Of a stretch of 64,000 nucleotides of DNA, positions 1-14,559 are shown piece by piece. How positions within the stretch are numbered: the first letter of the stretch is position 1; each line of letters opens with the position of its first letter. The DNA is taken from NCBI GenBank assembly GCA_016858145.1, contig JAEHOE010000030.1, positions 930,001 to 994,000 on the forward strand. Direction: 5' to 3'. The DNA comes from Edaphochlamys debaryana (lineage: Eukaryota; Chlorophyta; Chlorophyceae; Chlamydomonadales). The position numbers and the translations under genes were made by a program. Below the pieces are notes generated by a model, which did not search any database, was not told where the DNA came from, and was given only the letters and a program-made list of their open reading frames with translations.

Positions 1-63
1 GGGCTAGCCTGTCGAAGGGTGCACAGCCACTCTGTGGAGACTCCATTTGGCTTCGCATGTGCC

Positions 64-68
64 TTACA
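64..68 (-). other. Polyadenylation signal TGTAA, OTC
   Basis: This is the first TGTAA on the minus strand downstream of the OTC stop. It implies a 3' UTR of about 390 nt. TGTAA is the established polyadenylation signal of chlamydomonad algae. The rest of 1-459 holds this 3' UTR. It also has a TATAAAGG sequence on the plus strand at 251-258 that has no convincing gene after it. Confidence 0.45.
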
Positions 69-459
69 GCCTCCGCGGCACAGGTGACACCACGCCCTCC
101 CGCTCCCCATGCCGGAGACCCCCCGCGGCTGGAGCCTTGCACAGATGCTTGGACTGCAAGCGCCTGCGCCTTCTCTTCTAGAAGCAATTCATTCCCAGGG
201 CACTCTTTATGCCCTGGGCCCTAAGCTGCCCGCGCCGCCAGCCATTACGGTATAAAGGCTAGCCCGCTCACCACCCAACCCCCAGCTAGATTTCTTCTCC
301 GACCCGCTCACTCCGCACAACAACGCTTTCATGTCCGGGGACGCAACGTACTCTGCATCAAATGCAACTTGCTCAGGAACCCAGCACGTCCACAGCCTTC
401 TGCATCCACCCCTTTCCTCCTGCTAAGCGCTCCCGACGTTCGGGGACGCCCCCGTCCGT

Positions 460-3727
<3,268 letters not shown>

Positions 3728-4706
3728 GGTTCCGCGGGGCGACAATGTGCAATCACTGGGGCTTTGGTCTCGCAGGAGCAGTGAGTGAGGGCACACGCGC
3801 GTAGTGTGTATGGCTATCAGCGATTATCACTCGCGAGCTGGCCACGCTCGGTTTGGGCCGGCGTGCCGATAAGCCGCGATGCAAGCAAATGCGGCCGGCT
3901 AGCGAGTTGGCCGTCCCGCAAAGGCCCAACCAAACACATTTGCTCAATCAAACGGAATTCGGCCTGAAGTCAGGCCCAACGTCTGTCGTCACGTTGCCCT
4001 CAACGGCATGCTCACTCGGTCGCTGTGCTCGTGCCCCCCGGCAAACCCGGATACCGCGTACGACACATAGATAGGTTGAGGTTGTCTTCCTGGTCGCAGG
4101 GACTGGGGAGCCGGAGCGGGGCAGCCATGTCGGCACGGGGGTCGAGATGGCGGGAAGAGCCGCTGGCACGGGGCCAAGATGCCCGCCGGACCTCCTCGCC
4201 GCCCCACGCCGCCCCAGCCTCTGTTCATCACAACGTATTCATTGGCCCCTGAAAGCCTTTGAGGACGCACCGTCGCTAGTTATGCCCACGTGACAAGGTG
4301 CTTGTTCCTGGTGGGGCCGTGGGGGCAGTCATGCGCCGCTCTGGCGCCGCTGCCGCCGCCCATCCGCCGGCCTAACCCGCCGGTGTCGAGCTCACACTTC
4401 TCTGGAGACCTTGCTTGAATGCTTAATCAATTCGTCCATGGAAGCGCTCAGCTCGAGTCCGCCAGGCAGCTACAGCTCCGCACAGAAGCCAGTCTGCGCG
4501 CGGCGCGGGGGTTCGTCCAAGAGGTCCTAGAAAGCTGCGCTGCCTGCCCGACGTCCGCGGAGCCGCTACTGCGGCTATGCTGGCTTGAACCTGCCTTCAA
4601 GGCAAACTTGCTGCCCCCCCCCCCATTTTGCAAACTCTATTGCCTCAGCTGAGGCTTACGCACCGCCAGTTCGTTCACGCCCCCGCCACCCCCCAACGCC
4701 CCCGCC
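3728..4706. promoter_or_regulatory. Divergent intergenic region OTC / CBM14 gene
   Basis: This 979-bp gap separates the start codons of two genes transcribed away from each other, so it must hold both 5' UTRs and both promoters. I see no clear TATA box. A C-run lies at about 4613-4624. No supported coding sequence or RNA gene was found in it. Confidence 0.5.
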
Positions 4707-7700
4707 ATGCCCCCGCTACACCGGCGGCCCCCCGGCCGCTCCGGCCCCGCGCGGAGCAGCGCCCTTGCCCTCCTGCTTGGCGCCGCGCTCGCCCTCACCC
4801 TTGCCGCCCCCGCCTGCGGCCTGACTGCCTCGCAACTCGCGGACGCAGAGTCCGTACGCGGTAGCGCCAGCGCCAGCAGTGGTGCGGACGCAGCGTCGGC
4901 GGGCCTCGGCGGGCCCAGAGGCACACGCCGCTTCTTCACGCGGGCCGCCTCCACCGCTGCCGAACCTGCCGGGCAGCACGCTAGCGACCCCGCTTTCTCG
5001 GCTGCGGCGGCTGTAGCGGCGGTTGAGAATGCGGCGTCGGCATCAGGCCGCAGCGCGCAGCCCCTCACCCGGCGCCAGAGCCGCCTGCGCCACCTGCTGC
5101 AGGATGACCTCGGCTCTGACGTAACCACCACAACCGCCCCAACCACCACCACAACCACCGCCACGTCATCCAGGGACTCCGCATCCGCAGAGCCCAGTGA
5201 CGTGGGGCCGCTGTACTGCGACGCCCGCAGCCTGCCCGACGGCGGCCACCCCCACCCGACCGACTGTACGGCATTCGTGTACTGCGCCGGCGGGCTTTCG
5301 TACGTCTTCTCCTGCGCGCCCTGCCAGGAGGCGGCGCCGACGGCGCTGGAGGCGGGCGTGGCGGCGGCGGGCAGCTGTGGCGGCGCGTCGCTGCTTGCCT
5401 TCAACCGGGACTCGGGCGTGTGCGACTGGTGAGGGGGCGGTGAGCGGCGGCTGGGGTAGGGGCAGGGGCAGGGGCCGTAGGGCTGGGGCTCGAGTGGCAA
5501 CACTGTTATGGGGCCCAAGGAGGGAGAGCAGTAAAGCTTATGCATACTCTGATCCTCTGCCCGCTCCCACGTCCAGGCCCTCCAACGTCCCCACCTGTAA
5601 ACAGCCCACGGGCCTGCGGGACAGCACCACAGACACCTCCTCCACCCCCTCCACCCCCTCCGCCGACACTTTCGCGCCGCCACCCTCCGCACCGCCGCCC
5701 TCGCCCATCTACCTCACGCCAACCGCCAAGCCACCAAGTGCACCTCCCCTGTACGGCAGCACCGCGAATCCGCTCGTACCCGCCCCTGCCGCCATGTACG
5801 GCAGCGGTGATGGTGTGCGTGGCGGCACGATTGATAGCTGGGGCGGCGGCGGCATTGACCTGGCCCCGCCGCCGCCGCCGGATGAGATCCTGCTGGAGAT
5901 GCGCAGCAGCAAGCCGTACGACGATGCCATACCGCCCGCGTACGGCGGCGAGGACTGGCCCTTCATCGGTGAGCCACTGGCCTTGACACTGGACAGCTGG
6001 GACGGCAAGTGGCGTCTCTCCCCTTTGCCCCACCTCGTCCATAACGCCCTGTTGTCTCCCTCCTCTTCCCTCTTCCTTCGCCCCCGTGCTTTCGCCACCC
6101 GTTGCTTCCCACCCACAGACCCCTCCGACCTAGCCAGCCAGCTGGCGGGCGACGGCGGCCCCAGCGACTTCCGCGACGGCCAGGGCGGGGGCAGCGGCAG
6201 TGGCGGCGTGGACCCCTGCGCGGGCGGCTACGGCCTGGGCCCCGCCTTCGGCGCCCCCGGCGGCGGCCCGCGCGCCGCTGCGGCCGAGTTCTCGCCGCTG
6301 TTTGAGGCGGCTGCGTGCGACGGCCGGGGCGCAGCCAGCTGCAGTGCGACGGAGTGAGGCCGGAGGGGGTCGGAGAGTTAGGGGGTGGGAGGGGGTGGGG
6401 GCCTGGGCGGGAGGGACAGGGGGCAGTAGGCCCTGGAGTGAGGTCGCGGCGGACGCGGGGAGTCCCGGAGTGCTGTCAGGTACTGGCAGCATGAAGGGAC
6501 GATGGTGGCACTGCTCCCAGCTTCTCACCCGGATGGGTCTCCTATGCACGGCCGTACCCCCACCCATCCCGCTCCACCCTTCGCAACTGAAGGCTGTCCG
6601 GCAAGGGCACGGGTGGCGAGGAGGCCGCCCCCAACACGCTCTACTCGGAGTGCGAGGACGGAGAGGTGGCGGGGACCCTGGGGCGGGGCTCCGTGGCGGC
6701 GCTGCGCCTGGCGCCGGTGCAGGCGGGCAACGAGCTGCGCAGGTGCGTGGGCGTGCGTGGGTGCGTGCGCTCGTGTGCGTCGAAGAGTGGTTGATTTCGG
6801 GTTATGCAGGATGGCTTTCGGTCCGGGGGCCGTCAGGGGGCTGTCGGGGTCAGAGCTGCGCAGGTGCGTGCGTGCGCTCGTGCGTGTGTGTCGATATAGA
6901 ATGTTGTGAGGGTAAAGGGCGTGCGTGTGTGTCGATATAGAATGTTGTGAGGGTAAAGGGCGTGCGTGTGTGTCGATATAGAATGTTGTGAGGGTAAAGG
7001 GCGTGCGTGTGTGTCGATATAGAATGTTGTGAGGGTAAAGGGCGTGCGTGTGTGTCGATATAGAATGTTGTGAGGGTAAAGGGCGTGCGTGTGTGTCGAT
7101 ATAGAATGTTGTGAGGGTAAAGGGCGTGCGTGTGTGTCGATATAGAATGTTGTGAGGGTAAAGGGCGTGCGTGTGTGTCGATATAGAATGTTGTGAGGGT
7201 AAAGGGCGTGCGTGTGTGTCGATATAGAATGTTGTGAGGGTAAAGGGCGTGCGTGTGTGTCGATATAGAATGTTGTGAGGGTAAAGGGCGTGCGTGTGTG
7301 TCGATATAGAATGTTGTGAGGGTAAAGGGCGTGCGTGTGTGTCGATATAGAATGTTGTGAGGGTAAAGGGCGTGCGTGTGTGTCGATATAGAATGTTGTG
7401 AGGGTAAAGGGCGTGCGTGTGTGTCGATATAGAATGTTGTGAGGGTAAAGGGCGTGCGTGTGTGTCGATATAGAATGTTGTGAGGGTAAAGGGCGTGCGT
7501 GTGTCGCCTCGGGTGGTGTGGCTGCGTTTCTCAGAGGCAGTCCCGGTCAGTGGGCAGCGGGGGCAGCGATGGCGGGGGAGCGAAGACGCGCCCCTCACCA
7601 CACGCCTTGCCCCCTTCAGCCCAGCGCCCCACCCCCTCCGCGCCCTGTCCCTCCCCCCACCCACCCGCCCCTCCGCTCCTCCGCTCCTCCGCTCCGCAGC

Positions 7701-9301
7701 GGCGCGCTTGCGGTGGTGTCGGCCCAGGTGCTGTGCGACCCTCTGTCGCCCTCCACCTGGGTGGACTTCTTCTATACGGGGGACGCGGCCATGGTGGGGA
7801 GGGGGGGGAAGGGAAGAAAGGTTGAAGGGTGGAAAGGGAGAGGAGGCAAGGCGGGGGTGAGAAAGCGTGGACCAATCTCTGACAGTGTCCTCGCCTTGAC
7901 CACTATCGCATGGCCAAACCTGCCCTCACAGAACGCCAACCGCGTGTGGACCTATGTCTCCAGCGTCCCCTGCCCCGCGCCGCCAGCGCCCGCCGGCGCG
8001 CAGCTGGCCGCCGCCGCCAACGCCAGCCTGGCAGCCACCGCCATCACTCTGGCCGCCGCCGCCGCCAGCCCGCCGCTGCCCTTCGTCGCTGAGTCCCGGC
8101 CCTTCCTGCTGCCGGCGGGAGGGCCCCTGGACCAGGTGGGGGCAGGGGCCAGGGGGTAGGGTGAAGAGGGGAGGTAGGGGGAGGGCAAGTGGCCAAGAGG
8201 CCTCGGGGCCTGTCTGCAGGGGTACCCCTTTGTCTGTGCCGAGGCGCCACCCTCTCCGGATCTCCGGATCTCCGGATCTCCGGATCTCTCCGGATCTCCG
8301 GATCTCCGGATGCCAGGAGAGGGTGGCTCCTCGGCACAGACAAAATGGGCCCTTGGTGCGCTGGACCAGGTGGGGGCGCGGCAAGGGGTGGGGCAACGGC
8401 AAAGGGCAAAGGGGCCTGTCTGCAGCATGCCCTGGTGTTAGAGTCGGGAGCCCAATGCTCGCTGTGTACCGCTTGTCTTCCGGCCGGTCTGCCGCCTCAT
8501 CCATGGCCGCCTGACCGCCGCCCCTGCTGGACCCCCTGCCGGCCCCGCCCATCGAAACCCTCCGCTCCCCCTCCTCCACCCCCCTCCCCTCCCCCATCCC
8601 AGACCATGGCAGTGCGCGTGCAGCTGAGGGAGGGCGCCGTCTTGCCCGGATCACCGGTGAGCAGCGGGAGCGTCAAGGGAGGGGAAGCGGGAGGGGGAAG
8701 CTGTGATGCGGACAAAGAGCTGCTGTCCCCGTCCTGTCCTGCCTGCGGGTATCGTCTGCCTGTGACAGAACCGTGTTGGGCCTCCCCTCCGCATCTGCTT
8801 TTCGACCTTCCCCAGATCGTGCCGGCCTGCTGGCGGGGGTACGGCACCAACGATCGGGACGACATGGTCGTACAGATCTGCCCCGCCGCGCCGGGCGCAG
8901 CCGCCACAACCGACGGCACCGCACCGCCGCCTCAGGCGTTTAGGGACGGCGTCCCCACGCCCACGCCCACGCCCACGCCCACGCCCACGCCCACGCCCAC
9001 GCCCACGCCCACGCCCACGCCCACGCCCACGCCCACGCCCACGCCCACGCCCACGCCCACGCCCACGCCCACGCCCACGCCCACGCCCACGCCCACGCCC
9101 ACGCCCACGCCCACGCCCACGCCCACGCCCACCCCCACCCCCACGCCAACCCCTTCGGCCACCGGGGCCCCTGCGCCCGTGGCCGGTCCGTCGGCCGGGC
9201 CCGCTCCGGCGGCTGGCGGGCAGGGCGTCAGCGAGGCGGAGCGCAGCGCTTGGTACTCTGTGTTCTCTGCCAAGGTGCCGTTCTCGGACGTGACGGCGTA
9301 G
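4707..9301 (+). CDS. Secreted protein with CBM14 chitin-binding domain and Pro-Thr linker
   Basis: Predicted 778 residues. Exons: 4707-5428, 5577-5968, 6119-6353, 6593-6742, 7700-7793, 7932-8135, 8603-8656, 8816-9301; all phases agree. The N terminus has Arg residues and then a Leu/Ala core ([20 protein letters not shown]), a signal peptide. Residues about 171-248 form a peritrophin-A/CBM14 domain. Its Cys residues are spaced YC-x13-C-x5-C-x9-C, and it ends [17 protein letters not shown]; the W codon is split across the first intron. A Pro/Ser/Thr-rich stretch and Cys-containing segments of unknown fold follow ([27 protein letters not shown]). A run of about 30 Pro-Thr pairs precedes the C-terminal 50 residues. 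It is likely a cell-wall or matrix protein binding a chitin-like glycan, and the Pro-Thr run could be O-glycosylated. The acceptor before 6593 (CTGAAG) is atypical. Confidence 0.8.
6743..7699 (+). other. Repeat-filled intron 4 of the CBM14 gene
   Basis: This 957-bp intron is far longer than its neighbours (95-466 bp). It starts with the GTGCGTGG donor. At 6853-6870 it holds an 18-bp exact copy of the exon end and donor found at 6732-6749. Most of the rest is a 41-bp minisatellite, and it ends in a pyrimidine-rich tract and GCAG at 7699. Confidence 0.8.
6892..7506 (+). repeat. 41-bp minisatellite, 15 copies
   Basis: The landmark cgatataga recurs every 41 bp from 6892 to 7466. That is 15 starts, and the copies look identical by eye. 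The unit contains a GTGCGTGTGTGT stretch resembling a splice donor and an AT-richer core (cgatatagaatgttgtgag). There are no spacers, so it is a plain tandem array. Confidence 0.95.
8229..8344. repeat. 116-bp palindrome in intron 6 of the CBM14 gene
   Basis: Inverted arms of about 29 bp (tttgtctgtgccgagg... at 8229-8257 and ...cctcggcacagacaaa at 8316-8344) flank a core of short cggatctc repeats. The arms differ by about one base. It could fold as a long hairpin. On either side are direct repeats: ctggaccaggtgggggc at 8127-8143 (the exon end and donor) and 8361-8377, and ggggcctgtctgcag at 8205-8219 and 8411-8425. Confidence 0.85.
8953..9150 (+). repeat. CCCACG hexanucleotide array coding for Pro-Thr
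   Basis: About 30 near-perfect CCCACG units inside the last exon of the CBM14 gene encode a (Pro-Thr)n linker. The last few units vary (acccccaccc). Being a 6-mer, any length change keeps the frame. Pro-Thr runs of this kind are typical of glycosylated hinge regions in algal wall and secreted proteins. Confidence 0.95.
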
Positions 9302-11125
9302 CGGGGGTCGCTGGTCGCTTCATGGCATGGGTGGTGTAGCGTGGGGTTCTTGGAGTCTTGGTGGTACGTACGGAGCAGCGTGGGGGCCTTGGTGCGCAGG
9401 TCTGGCCCTCGCGCACGCTTGCGCCTGGGTGCAATGCTGAGGTGTGAGGGAATACAAGGGCGTGCAGATTGGTACAAGGGTTGTCCGCTAGAGCTGGGGG
9501 GAGGGCTCTTCGGGATATAGGAGGGCGCTGCAGACGAGATGGAACATGAGAGGGCAGGTGCTCCTCCGCCACGTGCACGGGGCTGACAGCCACGTGTCGA
9601 GAGGCGGGCTGTGTGCCCCTGTCTCTGACTCTCTGGTGCTTTGCTGGGATATGCTGGGATTGTGGGGGAAAGAAGGACCGTGATCACATGCGCTGCTGAA
9701 CACCTGACGTGAGCTTCCATGCATCCTGCTTTCAAGTTTGCAGTTGTACTTGGCTGTGAGTGCTTCCTTGCAATTCGTGACCCCCACGGAGTGTCGTGCT
9801 CTGTCCGGTCTGCGGTCGAGAGGGTCTGTGTGGGCCCCGGGCGCTGATGCCTCCGCGTGATGGTTGTGGCTGGAGGCCGGTGTGCCGAGTTGGGGTATGC
9901 GCTCGGCGAAGTCTGGACGGGCTGCCGTCATCAGGCAAGGCTCACCATTCACCCGGCAAGCCTTGTACTTGTAATTGTGGTGGGCAGCCCCCAAGACGCA
10001 TGACGCTGGATGGTGCACGACACCAGGCGCTTCGTCTGACTGAAGGCAGCAGAGCGAGACAGGGGTACCGGTAGTCGGGTAGCAACTCGAGCAAGGTGTT
10101 CAGAGGGGCCCAAGGCCACATTAATCTCCACAACCACTTGGCAAACCCTACGGATAATCCCTGCCCGCTTCGAATGCCGCCGCGGGTCATTTCGACGAGA
10201 CCGCTAGCAGCAGGTCGGGCCACCGGGCCGAGGCAAGCGGACACGGACGGATCACAGCGCCTGACGGCATGTGCCGACCTTGCCCGCGAATGCACGGCGA
10301 GCAATCATATCCTGCGAACCACGAATGACACAAGAAGGGTGTCTGGCTATCTCCCTTCCCGTCCGAGAACCCCACAGTACAGCCATGAGACGACGCCACA
10401 CTCGATGCGGAGCAAGTCACTGCTAATCTAGACTTCCGCCAGACTGACGGCAGAGCTCGAGTGCAGGGTCACAGGAGGCGCCCTGGTTCAATGCAAGCCT
10501 AACTACAGCGGACAACATTCGTGCACTTCGAAGCGCCAACGCCCTAACGACGGATGCGGGGGGAGCCGCGCCCTCCACAGACCCTCCCAAAGCCATCCTG
10601 GTCTTGTCTCACCCTTGCACACGTACAACAACGATCAGACCTTACGTCAAGTCAAGTGTATTGGGTTCTCATACATGATATTACGCACGCCCCGCAATCC
10701 GGTGCAGCAGCCGCAATGCCCTGCCCTGCCCCAAACTTCGCTTCAAGCGTCAAACCAAACAGTCAATCCCCCGACACGCTGCCGGTACCAGGGCTGCCAG
10801 AGGCAACCCGTCAGGCGGTGAAGCTCTCATGGTCAGATCCTCACATCGGATCAGGGGGTGCCCACTGATGCCCCATATCCATTTGTAGCAAGTCTCAAAA
10901 CCACGCCCATCGGGGCATTCCACTTACGCAAGCACCCGGTGTCTAACCGAGCTCTTGCACAGTAAACAAGCATAACATCCACCTTTGCTGGCGCTGCCTC
11001 TCAGCAGCTGCGAGTTAGGGACAGGGCCGCTATCGGGCCCTGAATTCTCCACACACAGAGCAACTTCCTGCAGCTGCCGTCCGCCAACACTAACCCAAGA
11101 GCAGCTGCCCCCCCCCCCACAAGGT
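9302..11125. other. Intergenic / 3' UTR region between convergent genes
   Basis: The CBM14 gene ends at 9301 (+) and the next gene ends at 11126 (-), so both 3' UTRs lie here. A plus-strand TGTAA at 9970-9974 is the first after the CBM14 stop and would give a 3' UTR of about 670 nt. No TTACA (minus-strand TGTAA) was found for the other gene. I see no supported coding region, RNA gene or transposon. Confidence 0.5.
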
Positions 11126-14070
11126 CTACGCAGCCGAGACCGCGGCAGCTGCTGTGCGCGGCGAGGCCGGCTTCTCTGGGGGATGCAGCGGGGGCGACGG
11201 CGCCGCGGCCAGCAGCGGCAGGAAGCTCTGCGACCGAGGCATGCCGGCGGCGCTGCCTCCAGCGCCCATGTCCTTGGCGCCACCCGTGCCGCCGCCAGCG
11301 CTGTGGGGCCTACGCAGGGCACACAAGGCCTCAGCCTGAGCTGGTAACCATGCATAAGCCGCCGGACGTCCCCTGCTCCGCAGCTAATAGCTACGCAACA
11401 GCTCACGTCCCCGGTATCCCCCTCTCCTGCTCACCTGCCCGGCTCCTCCGCACGCTCCGATCCTCCGTGGACGGAGGAGCTCGGCGTGGGTCCGCTGGCC
11501 CTCCGCGCTGCCATCTGCTGTATGAAGGGCGAGGCTGGCGGCACCGGCCCCGGTAGAGCCGTGGAGCTGTTCGCCCCGCCCCCGGCCGGGCGCAGGGTCG
11601 AGGCCTTGGGGCTCCCTATCCCCATCTTGGGCGACCGCCGCGCCGGCGGCCCAACCGCCAACTGTCGGCCGATGCCGTTACCGTTGCCGGCAACCGCCAG
11701 TGGCTCTATCCAGGCCGAGCCGGCCGCGTTGGGCCCGTGGCGTGTGGGGCCGTACGCCGGGGGAGAGGGGAGCGGAGCTCCGCCCCCGGCTGAGCCCACG
11801 GAGGCGATCAGCTGTACGGCAGCCGGCGCGGCGCGGCCAAAGGCAACCGCAGCCCCGGATGCCATGGCCAGAGTGCCACCCCCGCCCATGTGGGCTGTCA
11901 TGCCGCCATCGGTTGCAGCCCGGGGCACAGGCGCAGGCACACCAACCGCCAGCGCAGACGAGTCGCTGACCCTCCGGCAGACGGCCGCGGGTGACCCCAG
12001 CGCGGCTGCCCCGGGCTGATCCGCTGCGTCCCCCGCTGCCCCCAGCGGTGCCGTTGCCTCCCCCCCCGCTCCGTCCCCAGCCTCCGCACCATCCCCAGAG
12101 ACAGTTGAGGCCGGCGGTTGGGCCGCCTGCGGCCCAACGACCACGTGCAACCCCCGGGCGGTTGACGCGTCGCTGCGTCGGTGCAGCGGTTTGAGGTGGT
12201 TGCCGGTGTGGCTGGAGCCCGTGTGCAGCAGGCCGTTGTGGCGGTGGAAGGCGGCGAGCGGGATGGACACGGCACCTGCGGCCCGGGCGCCCCGTCGGAG
12301 CGGGCTGCCCTGCGGCCCCAGGGCCGCCGGCCCGCGGCCCTTCTGCGGCAGCTGCAGCTGCATGAGCTGCTGGCACACGGCATGGGCGGGGCTGGCGGCG
12401 CCGGCCGCCACAGCTGCGGCCGCGGCCGCGGCTGCTGCCGCTGCGGCGGTGGCAGCCGGCGAACTCTGGCCGTCATCACCTGCATACTTGGGTCCCGGAA
12501 CGGCGGCTTCGTCGTACGCCGACTCGGACGCAAACATGGGGTCCGAGCCCTGGCGCAGCAGCGTCCGGTCCGCCGCCGGCCCGCCGACCACTCCGCCGCC
12601 GCCCAGGCCTCCTGCCATGCCTGTCGCGCGCGACAGGTTCGACAGTGATAGGCTGTGGTGCAGTGGCCGGAGCGGGCCGTCGGGACAGGGGCTGGCGCCC
12701 GGCCGGGGCGTGGCCTCACACGAGGGGTGCAGGCCGGGGTCGGGGCTGCTGGCGTGCTCCCGCAGGCGGCCGCCCAAGACCAGCTGCTGTTTGAGCGCCG
12801 CCTGCAGCCGCTGGCGCTGCAGCAGGAGGGAGGCGCGCGGCCCCAGCACCGGCTGGAAGCCGGGGAGCACGGGCTGCCCCGGCGGCAGGGTGGGGTCGGG
12901 CGGGACCATGACCATGTCCGTGACGGGCACCTGAGGGGCCCGGGCGGGCGAGGGGAGGGTGTTGGCAGCCAGGGCGCGGTTTGCAGAAAGGGAGGGGGTG
13001 GGGACAGGGATGGAGGGTGCCCAGCTGCCCACCAGCCCCAGCATTGCGGCTGCATACCACCGTCGGTGTAGTGTGTCAACGCCCGTCGGCCCTTGTCGCA
13101 CCTGTATGGGTGCCAGGCGCGGCGTCTGTGTTCCACTCGCAGGCCAGGAGGACGCCAGCGCAACTGTGAACTCGGTGCGTGCCGCGGCGGAGCTGCCGGT
13201 CGGGGACTGCAAGCTCGGGGGCGGCTGCGGCACTGTCGGAAGGCCGCAGAGGGAGGAGGGTCGGCTCCTGAAGGCGCCATCGGGCAGCGCTGCTAGCGGG
13301 CCCGGGCCCACGCCAGCTGCGGCTTGGCTGGGCGAGAGCGGTGATGGGGGCCCCGCGCAGAGGACGGGTGTGCCTCCGGGCACGGGTATGATGAAGGGAC
13401 CGCCGGGACCGCTACCAGCTGCCATGAGGGCATTGGCGGCGTCGGGTGTCAGGCCTTTGCCGGTGATGCAGGCGCCGTTGAAGGTGAGGACCAGGCTCCG
13501 GAGCTGGCCGGCCCTGGCGCGGGCGGCGAGCGTGGGTGAGCCGCAGTCGGGCTCAGGGCTCTGCGGTTCGCCGTCGCCCATTGCGAGGCCGTCGTTGGTG
13601 CTATGATAGCCGCTGCCGGCCTCTCGGGCGGCGGCGTTGGAGGCGGCGGCGCCAGGGTTGCCGTCAGCGGCCTCCGCCACGCCGCCACTGCCGCCGTCAG
13701 CGTCGCTGGCGTCGGCCTCGTCGCTGTCGGCAGCAGCGCGCTCCTCGTCTGCCCCCTCGTCGTCGTCTTCGCGTATCACGGCGACCCTCACGGCCAGCGG
13801 GGGGCACGGCTCTGGGCGAGTCCATGCCGAGCCCTCTATCCGTGCCTTGACCGACCGTGGAGCGGCGACGGCTTTGGGCAGCGGCCCGTCGTCTACTCGG
13901 GGGCCCCCCCTGCGGGCTGGGACCGCTGGCGCCCCTCCCCGCCCCGCTACACTGCCAGGTGCGCTTCGCTCGTCCTTTCCGGCGATGAGCTCCTGTAGCT
14001 CTGGACGGCGCTCCAGTAGCAGACTCAGGAACTCCGCCCCGAGTTCTGCAACGGCTGGCCAGGTACCCAT
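11126..14070 (-). CDS. Low-complexity Ala/Gly/Pro-rich protein of unknown function
   Basis: I do not recognise this protein. Exons: 14070-13102, 12930-11435, 11309-11126, giving 882 residues with consistent phases. The only ordered-looking part is the N terminus (MGTWPAVAELGAEFLSLLLE and about ten more residues), predicted helical. The rest is disordered and rich in Ala, Gly, Pro and Ser. It has an acidic patch near residues 110-135 and an Ala tract in the second exon (about 12410-12455). The first intron (12931-13101) is 171 nt with no stop in frame, so retention would add 57 residues. The second junction was placed because EEPGR ends at a GTGAGC donor and the next exon continues in phase to a stop at 11126. 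Composition matches its divergent neighbour at 14560, but I see no clear homology between them. Confidence 0.65.
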
Positions 14071-14559
14071 GTTTTGCGAACTTTAAGTCATGTTGCCCCT
14101 GGTCGCAGAGGTTCTGGGCTTGTCTTCATGCTGGCTCTACCAAGAGCTACTCTGCTGCACCGCTGTGCAGAAACGGGCTGACACGTCAACGCAGGGGTAA
14201 AGAACCCGTCTGTATAAGCGCGAAGGTCAGGAGCCGGTGCCCCTGCAGGCAAGAGGGAAACCTGTAGCTCGATGATGTGGTGCTGTGCGTTGACAAGGTA
14301 GTTGCTCTAGCTAGAGCGCTTGCCGAACTTCCAGACGGGACTGCTTCATGGAGCTCGCCGATTTTGGTGGACGGGTAGAACAACACGCGTCCCTACCGAA
14401 CAATACAACTGCATCCTTCCGCCTCACCGTAAGAAACTCTCCTCATATGTGACGTCCCGCCCAAACGCATCAATGCGACATGCACCGCCGAAGACGTCGC
14501 CTCCTTATTGCTAAGCCTGTAGTTGCGAAGCTCAGGACAGTAGCTCTGAATAGCTCTAG
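14071..14559. promoter_or_regulatory. 489-bp shared head-to-head promoter
   Basis: The start codons of two divergent genes, both long low-complexity proteins, are only 489 bp apart. The region is visibly more AT-rich than the coding DNA on both sides, as expected for a promoter. No canonical TATA box is evident. Confidence 0.5.

Noticed and set aside
6892..7506. CRISPR-like periodic array
   Set aside because: There are no unique spacers; the 41-bp units are contiguous and identical, and the genome is eukaryotic.
6525..7664. 379-residue minus-strand open frame with a regular repeated peptide
   Set aside because: It is the 41-bp minisatellite read through three frames; the plus strand has well-supported exons on both sides and this is intron.
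8932..9735. Minus-strand open frame with Gly-Val repeats
   Set aside because: Reverse complement of the Pro-Thr coding hexamer array; no support outside the repeat.
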